Source of the DNA: ENR-C587 sp942493235
GTDB taxonomy: Bacteria > Bacteroidota > Ignavibacteria > Kapaibacteriales > UBA2268
Length of the DNA stretch: 64,000 bases
Direction of reading: 5' to 3'
Assembly (NCBI GenBank): GCA_942493235.1
Contig: OW818676.1
Location: 1,922,001-1,986,000, forward strand
Part shown: piece by piece, positions 27,191 through 35,574 of the stretch
Numbering within the stretch: position 1 is the first letter of the stretch
Layout of the letters: the number at the start of each line of letters is the position of its first letter
Notes under the pieces: model-generated
The model's database searches: none
Seen by the model: only the letters and a program-made list of their open reading frames with translations
What the model was told of the DNA's origin: nothing
Made by a program: the position numbers and the translations under genes

Positions 27191-28813
27191 TTATTTTACT
27201 CTAGCATCTAATATATTTAAAACTTCATCACATTTTACTTTAGCACGATTCATTATAGTTTCTGCTTCTGTTAGTTTTTTAGTTTTGAAGTCTTGGTCTT
27301 TAATGCCCGGCATATTGATTAATACATTTTTATATGCTCCCCATATACCTACTTCTAATGAGCGTGCTCCGACTTCTACGTCTGATTTGGAAGCGATATT
27401 ACCGTATTTTGCAACTTCGAGCATCATCTCCCAAGCAGAATCACCGATAGTCATAGTTTTAAACGGCACTTCGATGGCTTTTTTTAGTCCGGCTTGCATA
27501 GCGTCTGAGCGTATGGCTTTATCTTCGTCAGTTACTTTCGGCAAACGCAAAGCGTCCATATAGTCATTGAATGCATTAGTATCGGCATCTACCATCGGAA
27601 TTAATCCCAAAGTAGCATTATTTAAAACTGGGATTATTTTACGCATTTCACCTTCGACATCTTCAAATTTGCGTACACCATAAGTTAATTGAGCAACCAT
27701 GCAGCCAAGCCCTGTACCGATAGCAGCAATGGCAGCCGAAGCAGAACCTCCACCCGGAGCTGATGAACGGGCTGCAATTTCTTCAACAAATCCTCTTAGT
27801 GTTAAGCTTGCAAGGGGTTCGTTGCGACCTTCATCTATCATATACTCGATAATTCGCTTTTTAGGGTCAAATTTTGATATTGAATTTAAGCCCATTCTGT
27901 CGATTACTAATTTGATTTTTTGCTCTTCATCAATTATAAATAAGTTCTCTTTTTGCATATAATAATCAGCAGCTAATAGCATAGCTTCAAGTGGAATAAG
28001 ACCAACTATTTCAGAACCGGCTGTACCGACTTTGATTTCTTGAGCAATTTCTTTGACTGCTTCATAGAAAGTATGAACGGCAGTAACTTTATAATTAGTT
28101 AAATTGGCAGTTACTTGAGCCATGCCGTATTCATCAACGTACCAGCCCATTGCTTTTACTTCTTTAAACCTACCCGGCTGATTATCACTTCTGCCATTTT
28201 CTCTCAAATCTAACGCGATGCGATGAGCTTGATTGCTTGTACCAAGAATATTAACATTATAGGCAACTAAGAAAAATCTGGCTCCGGTAACTGTGGCTCC
28301 CCATTCGGGAACAAATTCGGCAGGACCGAAATCGGGTTTCCATTCCGGTTTTATGATTTTTTTTGCAATACCTTCATATTCACCTTCGCGAATAGCCGGT
28401 AATGATTTGCGATATTGTTGAGTCTGAGCTTCTTCGTATAGATACATTGGAATGCCGATTTCATCAGCGGCACGGCGTGCAAATTCTTTAGCGCAGTCAA
28501 CGCATTCTTCCATTGTTACATTAGCAACTGGTACAAATGGGCAAACGTCCATTGCACCCATTCTGGGGTGTTCGCCTTTGTGCTTACGCATATCTATTAA
28601 TTTTCGAGCAGTTTTTGCAGAGTTTAATGCACCCTCTACTACGGCTGAAGGTTCGCCAACGAATGTATAAACTGTTCTATTGGTAGATTTTCCCGGGTCC
28701 ACATCTAATAAATTACATCCGGGAGTATTGCGGATTGATTCTGCAATAGCGTTTATTATTTCTTGGTTAACTCCTTCGGAGAAGTTCGGAACGCATTCGA
28801 CTAATTTTCTCAT
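27191..28813 (-). CDS. ftcD: Formimidoyltransferase-cyclodeaminase (bifunctional)
   Basis: A 540-residue fusion of glutamate formimidoyltransferase (about 1-300) and formimidoyltetrahydrofolate cyclodeaminase (about 340-540). The first half begins MRKLVECVPNFSEGVNQEII and has the STNRTVYTFVG, HKGEHPRMGAMDVCPFVPV and GWYVDEYGMAQVTANLTNY blocks. The second half has RSSAPGGGSASAAIAAIGTGLG. Together they move the formimino group of formiminoglutamate, from histidine breakdown, to tetrahydrofolate and then release ammonia to give methenyl-THF. In many bacteria the two activities are separate proteins; the fused layout resembles the animal and Bacteroidota enzymes. No hut genes are nearby. Confidence 0.95.
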   Translation of the reverse strand: MRKLVECVPNFSEGVNQEIINAIAESIRNTPGCNLLDVDPGKSTNRTVYTFVGEPSAVVEGALNSAKTARKLIDMRKHKGEHPRMGAMDVCPFVPVANVTMEECVDCAKEFARRAADEIGIPMYLYEEAQTQQYRKSLPAIREGEYEGIAKKIIKPEWKPDFGPAEFVPEWGATVTGARFFLVAYNVNILGTSNQAHRIALDLRENGRSDNQPGRFKEVKAMGWYVDEYGMAQVTANLTNYKVTAVHTFYEAVKEIAQEIKVGTAGSEIVGLIPLEAMLLAADYYMQKENLFIIDEEQKIKLVIDRMGLNSISKFDPKKRIIEYMIDEGRNEPLASLTLRGFVEEIAARSSAPGGGSASAAIAAIGTGLGCMVAQLTYGVRKFEDVEGEMRKIIPVLNNATLGLIPMVDADTNAFNDYMDALRLPKVTDEDKAIRSDAMQAGLKKAIEVPFKTMTIGDSAWEMMLEVAKYGNIASKSDVEVGARSLEVGIWGAYKNVLINMPGIKDQDFKTKKLTEAETIMNRAKVKCDEVLNILDARVK

Positions 28814-28908
28814 TTCAATACCTTTATACTAAAATATATAACATCAAATTTATTTGTAATAATATGAACTTCAAAATTAGCTAAATTTCGCGAAATCAGC
28901 AAAACTTC

Positions 28909-29901
28909 TTATTTCTTTACTCCATATATTCCGAATATTGCATCACTCATTCCTGTACTATTAATCAAATTATCTTCCGCTATGAATAAATTTTCCAAAA
29001 TTTTATTTGCTTCTTTGCTATCATTATAGAAATTATGGGCTATATCTTTTAATAATGGCATTAATAAATTAGAACCCAACATTATTTCTTCAATAATAGA
29101 AAAATTCCTATGAAGTGCAGGGATAATTGATACAGAATCAACTGCTTCAGACGGGTCGTTTAATTTCATTCGTAATAATCCCGGGCTATATACCTTTGTT
29201 TTTAAATGATTACTTAGATTTCTTTTCCTGTAATTATCAGGAATCTGATTTAGTAATTGATTTATTTCTTTAAGTGTTGATTTGTCGATATTTAGTCTGT
29301 TATTTCCGCAATATTCCGATATAATTAGTATTCCCTCCGGTTTTAATAGGGGGAGAATCTGTTTACTTAATGTATTATTTACATCAGAGAAATGATGAAG
29401 GCTGGAGTGAAATAAAATAACATCATATTTAATCTCGGAGTGATAGTCATCAAGAGATAAATTATAATATTTTAAATTTTCGAAATTATTAGATTTGGCA
29501 AGTGCAATTGCTTGATTTATTCTACTTCGTGAAACATCAATTCCTTCTATTAATTCAAAATTTGGATAAATTGCGAACTGCCTTTCGTGGTAACCTTCGC
29601 CGCAGCCGACGGAAAGCATTTTGATATTATTATTTTTCTTTAGATATTTATTATAGACATATTGATGAAGACCGACATTTTCGTCATTACTGATTAGCTT
29701 ATTCCATCGTCTTTCTACAGCTGGAATGTTCCAGAAATCGGACTGCCCCAAATTATCTGCATTCCATTTAGATTCGATTCTCCCGAATTGCTTTGTTGAA
29801 AGCTTATTGCTTATAAATCGTATTCCTTGTTTTTTGATTATATAATATAAGTCGATGAAATCACCGATTGAAATAATATTATGACTTGAGTGTTTAATCA
29901 A
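28909..29901 (-). CDS. Class I SAM-dependent methyltransferase
   Basis: A 330-residue protein. The SAM-binding motif I is KMLSVGCGEGYHERQF (near residue 95), followed by the acidic IEGIDVSRSRI and the motif with DVILFHSSLHHFSD. There is no ATG near the 5' end, and an in-frame stop lies directly before the TTG at 29901, so TTG is the likely start. It is 23 bases after the hprK gene on the same strand and probably co-transcribed. The substrate is unknown; the LHHF motif is common in methyltransferases of small molecules and lipids. Confidence 0.82.
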   Translation of the reverse strand: MIKHSSHNIISIGDFIDLYYIIKKQGIRFISNKLSTKQFGRIESKWNADNLGQSDFWNIPAVERRWNKLISNDENVGLHQYVYNKYLKKNNNIKMLSVGCGEGYHERQFAIYPNFELIEGIDVSRSRINQAIALAKSNNFENLKYYNLSLDDYHSEIKYDVILFHSSLHHFSDVNNTLSKQILPLLKPEGILIISEYCGNNRLNIDKSTLKEINQLLNQIPDNYRKRNLSNHLKTKVYSPGLLRMKLNDPSEAVDSVSIIPALHRNFSIIEEIMLGSNLLMPLLKDIAHNFYNDSKEANKILENLFIAEDNLINSTGMSDAIFGIYGVKK

Positions 29902-29924
29902 TTAAATAATCCGGTTAATTAAAA

Positions 29925-30944
29925 CTATTCTTTATCAAATTGGAACCAATTAACGGCACGTTTTTCTTTGTTATGTATTCCATTAATCTTTTGAAGTTGT
30001 ATCTCATTTTTTAATTTATTTGTAAATTCCTTAGCGGCATTGTACCCGTAAGTTCTTAATAAATAATTAATTGCAATTGTTTCAGCAATCACTGTGATAT
30101 TTTTACCTGGGAATATAGGTAGTTTAACCGTAGAAATTTCAATACCGAGAATTTCGGAAGTTTGTTCATCTAAACCGATGCGAGTGTATTCCTCATTTTT
30201 ATTCCATTCCAGCAGCTCAACTATTATCTCTAAACGTTTCTGGAAACGAATCGAGCGAATGCCGAACATTTGACGGACATCAATTATGCCTAAGCCACGG
30301 ATTTCCATAAAGTGCTGAACTAAGCTTGTACCGGTACCCATCAGTACGGACTCGCTTTTTTTGGTAAGCATTACTACATCGTCGGCTACTAAACGATGAC
30401 CTCTCTCAATTAGGTCGAGTGCAATTTCACTTTTACCGATACCGCTACGCCCGGCAAGTAGAATTCCAACACCGAACACATCAACGAAAGAACCATGCAG
30501 TACGGTCTGGATAGCAAATAGGTCGTCTAAAAACTCAGTCAATGCCATAGTGGCTTTTATTGTGTCGGCTTCGGTTCTGAAAATAGCAATGTTTTCGATT
30601 TTTGCGATTTCAGTGATAAACGGGTCGATTTTATTATTATTTGTAATGATAATACAAGGTATGTTATATGAAAAAAGTTTTCTAATTGAAGCTAATCTCT
30701 TTTTGGGAGATAAACTATTTAAATACATAGTTTCTGTATTGCCGAATAATTGTATAGATTTATTATTAAATATAGCATCAAATCCGGTCAATAAAAACTG
30801 CGGACGGTTCAAATATTTATTTACTATTGTATTATCCATACCCGATTCGCCGGTCAGCAAATCAAACTTTACCGGAGAATTAAGTATTTCTTTAACTTTT
30901 ATACTATCTATCCTAATTGTATTTAAATCACTAAAATCCGCCAT
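29925..30944 (-). CDS. hprK: HPr kinase/phosphorylase
   Basis: A 339-residue HPr kinase/phosphorylase that phosphorylates a serine on HPr-like PTS carrier proteins. The Walker A/P-loop is LLAGRSGIGKSEIALDL (about residue 160-175), followed by GHRLVADDVV with the conserved Asp, and the family signature EIRGLGIIDVRQMFG near 215. The N-terminal half is the HprK N domain. It lies just downstream of hpf, a neighbourhood conserved in many Gram-negative bacteria (hpf - hprK/ptsN). An AAGG site precedes the ATG. A terminator separates it from hpf, so it may have its own promoter. Confidence 0.95.
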   Translation of the reverse strand: MADFSDLNTIRIDSIKVKEILNSPVKFDLLTGESGMDNTIVNKYLNRPQFLLTGFDAIFNNKSIQLFGNTETMYLNSLSPKKRLASIRKLFSYNIPCIIITNNNKIDPFITEIAKIENIAIFRTEADTIKATMALTEFLDDLFAIQTVLHGSFVDVFGVGILLAGRSGIGKSEIALDLIERGHRLVADDVVMLTKKSESVLMGTGTSLVQHFMEIRGLGIIDVRQMFGIRSIRFQKRLEIIVELLEWNKNEEYTRIGLDEQTSEILGIEISTVKLPIFPGKNITVIAETIAINYLLRTYGYNAAKEFTNKLKNEIQLQKINGIHNKEKRAVNWFQFDKE

Positions 30945-30998
30945 AATATACCTTTTCTAATATTCAAATTTTAAAACGGAAATTAAATATAATAAAAA

Positions 30999-31028
30999 AC
31001 CTTCTGAAATACAAAGATTTCAGAAGGT
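30999..31028 (-). terminator. Terminator after hpf
   Basis: Perfect 12-bp stem ACCTTCTGAAAT (30999-31010) with ATTTCAGAAGGT (31017-31028) and six-base loop. On the minus strand the stem is followed by TTTTTTATT, a typical Rho-independent end, 29 bases after the hpf stop. Confidence 0.9.
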
Positions 31029-31056
31029 AATAACATATTTAAGATATTTATCGGAA

Positions 31057-31362
31057 TTAGTATTCTACTCCGCTTATTTTAGACTTACTATCTTTTTCCT
31101 TTAATTTTTTCAATTGCCTAACCATCTTATCAACTGCTTCGTTTAGGCTTTTAATATAATCTTCAGAGCTTTCTTTAGCAATTAAAGTACTCCCATGAAC
31201 TTGTACAAATACTTCAACCATACATACGTTGTCTTCGGTAAAAATCACATCAATATGATTGATACCTTCATAATACTTCTCGAACTTAGCTACTGCCTCT
31301 TTAGCTGCATTTTGCAATTCAGGACTTGACTTTAAGTGTCTGAAAGTAACTTGAGTTTGCAT
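31057..31362 (-). CDS. hpf: Ribosome hibernation promoting factor, short form
   Basis: A 101-residue HPF/RaiA-family protein starting at the ATG at 31362 (MQTQVTFRHLKSSPELQN), with GAGG six bases upstream. The S30AE fold is indicated by VTFRHLKSSPELQNAAKEAV, the KYYEGINHIDVIF strand and the VEVFVQVHGSTLIAKESSED segment, with a basic C-terminal helix (KMVRQLKKLKEK) that contacts rRNA. It lacks the extra C-terminal domain of long HPF, so dimerisation into 100S ribosomes would follow the short-form mode. Located upstream of hprK. Confidence 0.93.
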   Translation of the reverse strand: MQTQVTFRHLKSSPELQNAAKEAVAKFEKYYEGINHIDVIFTEDNVCMVEVFVQVHGSTLIAKESSEDYIKSLNEAVDKMVRQLKKLKEKDSKSKISGVEY

Positions 31363-31400
31363 AATAAACCTCACTTCTCAAAATATTGTTGAGGAAAAAA

Positions 31401-32180
31401 CTATTTAAACTTATAAAAATTGAGTGATACTCCTATACTAAGACCGAAATAAAACGGTAAAATTGTATAGTTTTTGTTAAAATTGTTATATTTTTTTGAA
31501 AATTGTTTAGAAATATTTTTGAAATATTCTTTATCTCTTATAATATAAAGCACTTTACCCTCTATAATTAATCCGCCTACAATAGAATATTTATAATCTT
31601 TATCAAAATCAAGCTCTACTCCGGCATAAAAATTAATAGCCGGAGAGATGAAATTCTCATCAATCACTTTCCCACCTCTACGAATATCATTAGTATAATG
31701 AGTATTTATTTCCTCTGTCCATTTTAATTTGTTTAGGCAGATACCTATACCCGTGCCGATAAATGAACGGTACGGTAGTTCCCTGGGTACTAAATCAATG
31801 GTAAATAATAAAGGAATGGAATTAACACTAATATTTTGGATATATTCGCGAGTTGTTATCAATTCAGGCTCGTTTATATATTCCGTATAATTATCGTGTA
31901 AATAGTTATTAATGGCTTCTCCTGAAATTCCGAACTTCCAATGAGCGAAATATTGATACTTAAAAGATAAACCGAATAGAGGATAAGAACTGAAGCTCTG
32001 CTTTACCCCTTTAAAATCTTCTTTGTAAACTTTAAAAAATCCATTATCCAAAGCCCCATTTACAAATCCGGTGTAAATAGTAAAAAAAGTCTTGTATCTG
32101 GCTTTTGAATATTGAAAATCATCATCTTTGCTATATGCTGATAGCCCAATTAAAAATATAAGAGTTATAAAGTATTTCAT
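31401..32180 (-). CDS. Exported protein, probable outer-membrane beta-barrel
   Basis: A 259-residue protein with a short signal peptide (MKYFITLIFLIGLSAYS). The remainder alternates hydrophobic and aromatic residues in strand-like segments (FFTIYTGFVNGALDNGFF, FGLSFKYQYFAHWKFGISGEA, SFIGTGIGICLNKL, PFYFGLSIGVSLNFYKF) and ends in an aromatic/hydrophobic strand, which fits a small outer-membrane barrel. I do not recognise a named family. It is 38 bases upstream of hpf on the same strand. Confidence 0.6.
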   Translation of the reverse strand: MKYFITLIFLIGLSAYSKDDDFQYSKARYKTFFTIYTGFVNGALDNGFFKVYKEDFKGVKQSFSSYPLFGLSFKYQYFAHWKFGISGEAINNYLHDNYTEYINEPELITTREYIQNISVNSIPLLFTIDLVPRELPYRSFIGTGIGICLNKLKWTEEINTHYTNDIRRGGKVIDENFISPAINFYAGVELDFDKDYKYSIVGGLIIEGKVLYIIRDKEYFKNISKQFSKKYNNFNKNYTILPFYFGLSIGVSLNFYKFK

Positions 32181-32210
32181 AAATCTCGCCCCATATTAGC
32201 GATTGAAAAC

Positions 32211-32525
32211 CTATTTTTTGTAAATCCAATGCCCGTCCAGATTATCTTTAAATCCTATCTTTTCCCAGAAACCAATTGCTTTAAATCGAACATTATGAGC
32301 TAATAATACATCGTATTTCAGTTTGCAATATTCGACAAATTGCTTTCCGTAACCAAATCCTTCATACTCAGGAAATATATTTACAGAATAAATTATAAAC
32401 ATTTCAGGCTCAATTAAGCAACGAGCTTTACCGACTCTCTGCTCTTTAACTGTAATATTTGCCCAGTCAAATTCTGATTTAGTAATTTGCTTAGGTATAA
32501 AATCTATTTCAATCAGTTCGTCCAT
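32211..32525 (-). CDS. GNAT-like acetyltransferase domain protein
   Basis: A 104-residue protein. The start at 32525 (MDELIEIDFIPKQI) has AAAGAG upstream; 15 extra residues are possible with an earlier in-frame start. The segment FPEYEGFGYGKQFVEYCK resembles motif A of GNAT acetyltransferases (Q/R-x-x-G-x-G/A), and IGFWEKIGFKDN resembles the family's last strand-helix, where a substrate-side aromatic precedes GF. It is smaller than typical GNATs (about 150), so the acceptor part is reduced. The acceptor is unknown. Confidence 0.65.
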   Translation of the reverse strand: MDELIEIDFIPKQITKSEFDWANITVKEQRVGKARCLIEPEMFIIYSVNIFPEYEGFGYGKQFVEYCKLKYDVLLAHNVRFKAIGFWEKIGFKDNLDGHWIYKK

Positions 32526-32692
32526 AATGTTACTCTTTATTAAGATTATAATTTTAAAACGCATAATCAAAATAATTGTTTTAAGTGTTTGTTAAAATTG
32601 CCAATTTATTTTATAATTATATTGGCTCTTTTCAATTTTGACAGTGGTTAGCAAGGATGACCGGTTACTGGGGTGTGGGGCAGGGTTAATGG

Positions 32693-32980
32693 TTGAAAGG
32701 TATTGAAACTAAAAAGAACGGCTCGATAATATTTGAGCAAAATAATACATATTACGACGATAACCTCGGTAATATTCAATCCACTAAGTATAATAATAAT
32801 GGTGTTATACGTTATTACAACTATAAATATGATTGTTTTAAAGAACAAATGACAATGTGTAATATTTATGACAGTGATGATGAAGATATAGGCAATTATA
32901 GGACTTTTGAAAAATATTTGGATTCTACTTTCGTTTATAATAAAACATACTATTGGAGGATATATGAACTATACAATTGA
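32693..32980 (+). CDS. Hypothetical 95-residue frame, possible remnant
   Basis: An open frame that starts at TTG (no convincing ribosome site) and reads a polar, Tyr/Asn-rich protein (e.g. NNTYYDDNLGNIQSTKYNNNG). It ends 17 bases inside the following antitoxin gene. It marks the left edge of the RHS/toxin-antitoxin array and may be the tail of an older, deleted protein. Not recognised. Confidence 0.3.
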   Translation: MKGIETKKNGSIIFEQNNTYYDDNLGNIQSTKYNNNGVIRYYNYKYDCFKEQMTMCNIYDSDDEDIGNYRTFEKYLDSTFVYNKTYYWRIYELYN

Positions 32981-33179
32981 TGAAACATTAGAAATGATTG
33001 ATTCATTTGAATATACAGAACAGGAACTAATATTTGATTTGTTTTCAAAAAGAATGGTTGAAAACAGAAGATTACAAATCAAAAGTAATGCTGATGAAAC
33101 TATTCAATCTGTGAAAAACAACACTGCAAAATCCGGCAATTTGGATGACTTGTTTAAGGATTTAGACCTAAATGTATAA
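32964..33179 (+). CDS. Putative antitoxin, pair 1
   Basis: A 71-residue acidic protein (MNYTIDETLEMIDSFEYTEQ ... DDLFKDLDLNV) with a GGAGGA ribosome site. Its 3' end overlaps the toxin gene by 8 bases, the usual arrangement of an antitoxin-toxin operon. It is related in layout to the antitoxin of pair 7 (38176). The N-terminal region (TIDETLEMIDSF...ELIFDLFSKRMVENRR) is helical and would bind DNA or dimerise, and the C-terminal tail would wrap the toxin. No exact family can be named. Confidence 0.7.
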   Translation: MNYTIDETLEMIDSFEYTEQELIFDLFSKRMVENRRLQIKSNADETIQSVKNNTAKSGNLDDLFKDLDLNV

Positions 33180-33447
33180 ATTAAAGTGGCATACAAGCTT
33201 TCGAAAAGCTTATGAAAAAAGAATCAAGCATAACCCGATTGCTCAAGAAAAAATTAAAGAAGTTTTAAGCATATTAATTGAAAATCCATTTGACAATCGT
33301 TTGAAAACTCATAAATTGCATGGAATATTAAAAGGATTATATGCTTGTACTATTGATTATGATTTAAGACTTATCTTTACTATCGAAAATGAAGAAATAG
33401 ACTCACTAATATTAATTGATATTGGCTCTCATGACGAGGTCTATTAA
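33172..33447 (+). CDS. RelE/YafQ-like mRNA interferase toxin, pair 1
   Basis: A 91-residue basic protein of the RelE superfamily (YafQ/HigB branch). Diagnostic segments are FRKAYEKRIKHNP, LKTHKLHGILKGLYACTIDYDLRLIFTI and the terminal DIGSHDEVY, where HKLxGxLxGL, the Arg in DLRLIF and the terminal His-Asp-Glu-x-Tyr are typical active-site positions of ribosome-dependent mRNA endonucleases. The start overlaps the antitoxin. It is a relative of the pair-7 toxin (38385). The RHS fragment begins 35 bases after its stop. Confidence 0.85.
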   Translation: MYKLKWHTSFRKAYEKRIKHNPIAQEKIKEVLSILIENPFDNRLKTHKLHGILKGLYACTIDYDLRLIFTIENEEIDSLILIDIGSHDEVY

Positions 33448-33481
33448 CTTATATGTAATAATAAGATTTTAAACAATATCC

Positions 33482-33784
33482 AATATCTATACTCCTGGAG
33501 GGCAGATGCTCAGCTATATGCTTGATGAGAATGGCAATTATAATAAACACTATAAAATTATGGATCAATTGGGTAATACACACTTAGTGCTGAAAGGTAA
33601 CGAAATAGTCGGCTCATATTTGTATGAACCATTCGGGAAACAAATTACTTAGTTTGAAAGCTCAAGCAAGGACAGGCTTTCCTTTATTGGCAAAGAGAAA
33701 GATATAGAGAGCAGTCTCGGAGATTTTGGTGTGCGAAAATATGATGAAGATATAGGCAGATTTACGAGCATAGACTCACTGTAA
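33482..33784 (+). pseudogene. RHS core 3' fragment 1
   Basis: Encodes an RHS repeat-associated core segment: NIYTPGGQMLSYMLDENGN, DQLGNTHLVLKGNEIVGSYLYEPFGKQIT, then an in-frame TAG, then FESSSKDRLSFIGKEKDIESS and GDFGVRKYDEDIGRFTSIDSL before a stop. DxLGNTxLV, YxYEPFG and GRFTSxDPL are the hallmarks of the RHS core end. It has no start codon of its own or toxin tip. It lies between toxin pair 1 and pair 2. Confidence 0.88.
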
Positions 33785-33832
33785 AATTTAAATTTGACTA
33801 TTTCGTTTTTTATTTTTTAAAAGAGGTTGATT

Positions 33833-34099
33833 ATGCCAACAATTTCATTATTTTATGGTATAGCTGTAAGAATGTATTGCGGAAAACTTGAACATAACCC
33901 ACCGCATATACATGTGTATTATCAAAATTATAAAGCAATAATTGATATAAACAAGATTGAATTAACTGAAGGTGAATTTCCGACGAAGCAAAAGAGATTG
34001 ATATTTGCTTGGGTTGAGCTACATCAAGAAGATTTATTACAAGATTGGCAAATAGCCCAAACCGGTGAATTACCATTACAAATTGAACCTTTGAGGTAG
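33833..34099 (+). CDS. DUF4160 protein, pair 2
   Basis: An 88-residue DUF4160 protein (MPTISLFYGIAVRMYCGKLE; then HNPPHIHVYYQNY). ATG at 33833 has AGAGG seven bases before it. The HNPPHxH motif and the C-terminal W-x-E-x-H-Q-E-D-L-x-x-W helix are the family signature. DUF4160 genes are regularly followed by DUF2442 genes, as here (3 bases later), and the pair is predicted to be a type II toxin-antitoxin system; which member is toxic is not certain. Confidence 0.85.
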   Translation: MPTISLFYGIAVRMYCGKLEHNPPHIHVYYQNYKAIIDINKIELTEGEFPTKQKRLIFAWVELHQEDLLQDWQIAQTGELPLQIEPLR

Positions 34100-34102
34100 G
34101 AA

Positions 34103-34336
34103 ATGAGAACGATAACAAATGTAAAAGCATTAGATAATTACAAATTATTATTAGAATTTGATAATATTGAAAAAAGAGAATTCGATATGATTGAATATTT
34201 AGACCACGGTGATTTTGTGTCTTTAAAGAATACAGTTTTATTCAATTCTGTGCATATCTCTTTTGATAGTATTCAATGGGAAAACGGGTTAGATTTGTGC
34301 CCTGAAATATTATTTTCTAAAAGTTATAAAGTTTAA
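34103..34336 (+). CDS. DUF2442 protein, pair 2
   Basis: A 77-residue DUF2442 protein: ITNVKALDNYKLLLEFDNIEKR ... SIQWENGLDLCPEILF. The W-x-N-G-x-D-L-x-P-E motif is diagnostic. It follows the DUF4160 gene with 3 bases between and is predicted to be the antitoxin or partner. The next RHS fragment begins within about 10 bases of its stop. Confidence 0.85.
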   Translation: MRTITNVKALDNYKLLLEFDNIEKREFDMIEYLDHGDFVSLKNTVLFNSVHISFDSIQWENGLDLCPEILFSKSYKV

Positions 34337-34344
34337 ATTTAATT

Positions 34345-34498
34345 TGTTCGGGAAACAGATTACTTTGTTTGAAAGCTCAAGTAAAGACCGTTTGTCATTT
34401 ATTAGTAAAGAGAAAGATATAGAGAGCAGTCTGGGAGATTTCGGAGTGCGAAAGTACGATGAATATATAGGCAGATTTACGAATATAGAAAACGCATA
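34345..34498 (+). pseudogene. RHS core 3' fragment 2
   Basis: A shorter RHS core piece that begins at FGKQITLFESSSKDRLSFISKEKD and continues ...GDFGVRKYDEYIGRFTNIENA to a TAG. It starts about 50 residues further into the core than fragment 1. Located between pairs 2 and 3. Confidence 0.85.
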
Positions 34499-34589
34499 GA
34501 GTTATTAAAATTGAAAAATATAAGAAGATTTTGCGATTTAAAATAAAAGAAAGTAGAAATCTTCTATCCATTTTAAAGGAGTTTAAAAT

Positions 34590-34787
34590 ATGATTAATGT
34601 AGAAAATAATATAAAAACAAAATTGATTCAGCTTGCTGAGCAGTTGCCCGAAGATTGTTCTTATGATGATGTATTCTATAAATTATATGTTATTCAGAAG
34701 TTTGAAGCCGGATTAAAAAGTATGAAGAGCGGTGATGTTTATACAGAAGAGCAAATCATGCAGGAGCATAGGCTATGGCTCGAGTAG
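34590..34787 (+). CDS. Antitoxin of ParE-like pair 3
   Basis: A 65-residue antitoxin-like protein (EQLPEDCSYDDVFYKLYVIQKFEAGLKSMKSGDVYTEEQIMQE). The YDDV-x-Y-x-LYV-x-x-K-x-x-x-G-L pattern with a G-(D/E)-V-x-T-x-E-E tail is common among ParD/RelB-like antitoxins of Bacteroidota. AAAGGAG lies eight bases before the ATG. Overlaps the toxin by 13 bases. Confidence 0.82.
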   Translation: MINVENNIKTKLIQLAEQLPEDCSYDDVFYKLYVIQKFEAGLKSMKSGDVYTEEQIMQEHRLWLE

Positions 34788-35053
34788 TTTGGTCGAAAAT
34801 TGCAGATGATGATTTGAAGAGTATTGCTTCATTTATCCAAAAAGATTCTTTGTATTATGCAAAGCAGATAGTTCAACTAATTCATGCAAAAGTAACTAAA
34901 CTAAAAGACTTCCCATTTACAGGCAGAGTTATTCCAGAGTTTAATCAAGATCAATTCAGAGAAATCATAACTGGTAATTATAGAATAATGTATTTTGTTG
35001 AATTAGATACTGTTACAGTAATCACTATTGTACATTCTCGAAGGGATATTTAA
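34775..35053 (+). CDS. RelE/ParE-family toxin, pair 3
   Basis: A 92-residue ParE/RelE-family toxin: MARVVWSKIADDDLKSIASFI, KLKDFPFTGRVIPEF, FREIITGNYRIMYFVELDTVTVITIVHSRRDI. The W-x-x-x-A-x-x-D-L-x-x-I opening, F-P-x-x-G-R-x-V/I-P, F-R-E-I-I-x-x-x-Y-R-I-x-Y and the final H-x-R-R-D/x match ParE toxins (gyrase poisons) or their RelE relatives; the target cannot be decided from sequence alone. The start lies inside the antitoxin gene. Confidence 0.88.
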   Translation: MARVVWSKIADDDLKSIASFIQKDSLYYAKQIVQLIHAKVTKLKDFPFTGRVIPEFNQDQFREIITGNYRIMYFVELDTVTVITIVHSRRDI

Positions 35054-35063
35054 TGCACTATGG

Positions 35064-35300
35064 TGTTTATTTCTCGGAAAACACAATTTATGAAGATGAT
35101 TGCAAGTACAGGCTTTCTTTTATCTCCAAAGAGAAAGATATAGAGAGCAGTCTGGGAGATTTCGGTGTGCGAAAATATGGATGAAGATATAGGTAGATTT
35201 ACAAGCATAGACCCGCTCTGGGAGAAGCAATATGAATGGAGTCCTTATCATTATTGTTCTAATAATCAGGTGATGGGCAATAATAAAATATCCATTACTA
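35064..35300 (+). pseudogene. RHS core 3' fragment 3, frameshifted
   Basis: Begins just after the ParE stop with a degraded FSENTIYEDDCKYRLSFISKEKDIESS, reaches GDFGVRKYG and then frame-shifts by one inserted G (near 35180), after which DEDIGRFTSIDPLWEKQYEWSPYHYCSNNQVMG continues. The WEKxYxWSPYHYCSNN tail is the usual RHS core end and is the longest tail preserved in the array. Confidence 0.82.
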
Positions 35301-35346
35301 ATAAACGTTACTTATTAGGTAAGTTAAAGAAATTGAAATCAAAGAA

Positions 35347-35574
35347 ATGCATGATATAAGTATTAAATATTTAGAAATTGATCCAAATATTAGATTTGGT
35401 AAACCTGTAATTATTGGGACAAGAATATGTGTAGCCGATATATTGGAAATGTTAGCCACCGGTATGACATTTAAGGATATTAATGATGATTTCCCACAAA
35501 TAGACGATGAAAAAATAAAGGCTTGCCTCAAATATGCTGCTCATCGGGAAAGTATTTGGGCATTAGCAATATGA
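35347..35574 (+). CDS. DUF433 antitoxin-like protein, pair 4
   Basis: A 75-residue DUF433 protein (IDPNIRFGKPVIIGTRICVADILEMLATGMT; then INDDFPQIDDEKIKACLKYAA). DUF433 is a winged-helix/HTH DNA-binding family related to the VapB45 antitoxin. Its end overlaps the next gene by ATGA. The GKPVIIGTRI motif is diagnostic. Confidence 0.9.
   Translation: MHDISIKYLEIDPNIRFGKPVIIGTRICVADILEMLATGMTFKDINDDFPQIDDEKIKACLKYAAHRESIWALAI

Noticed and set aside
27285..28670. Several plus-strand frames within ftcD
   Set aside because: All are antisense to a strongly conserved gene and lack start signals.
33831..34130. Minus-strand frame across the DUF4160 gene
   Set aside because: Antisense to a recognised DUF4160 domain protein.
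35165..35359. Possible 64-residue gene starting MCENMDEDIGRF
   Set aside because: It is the frameshifted tail of RHS fragment 3 and continues into leader sequence; no ribosome site.
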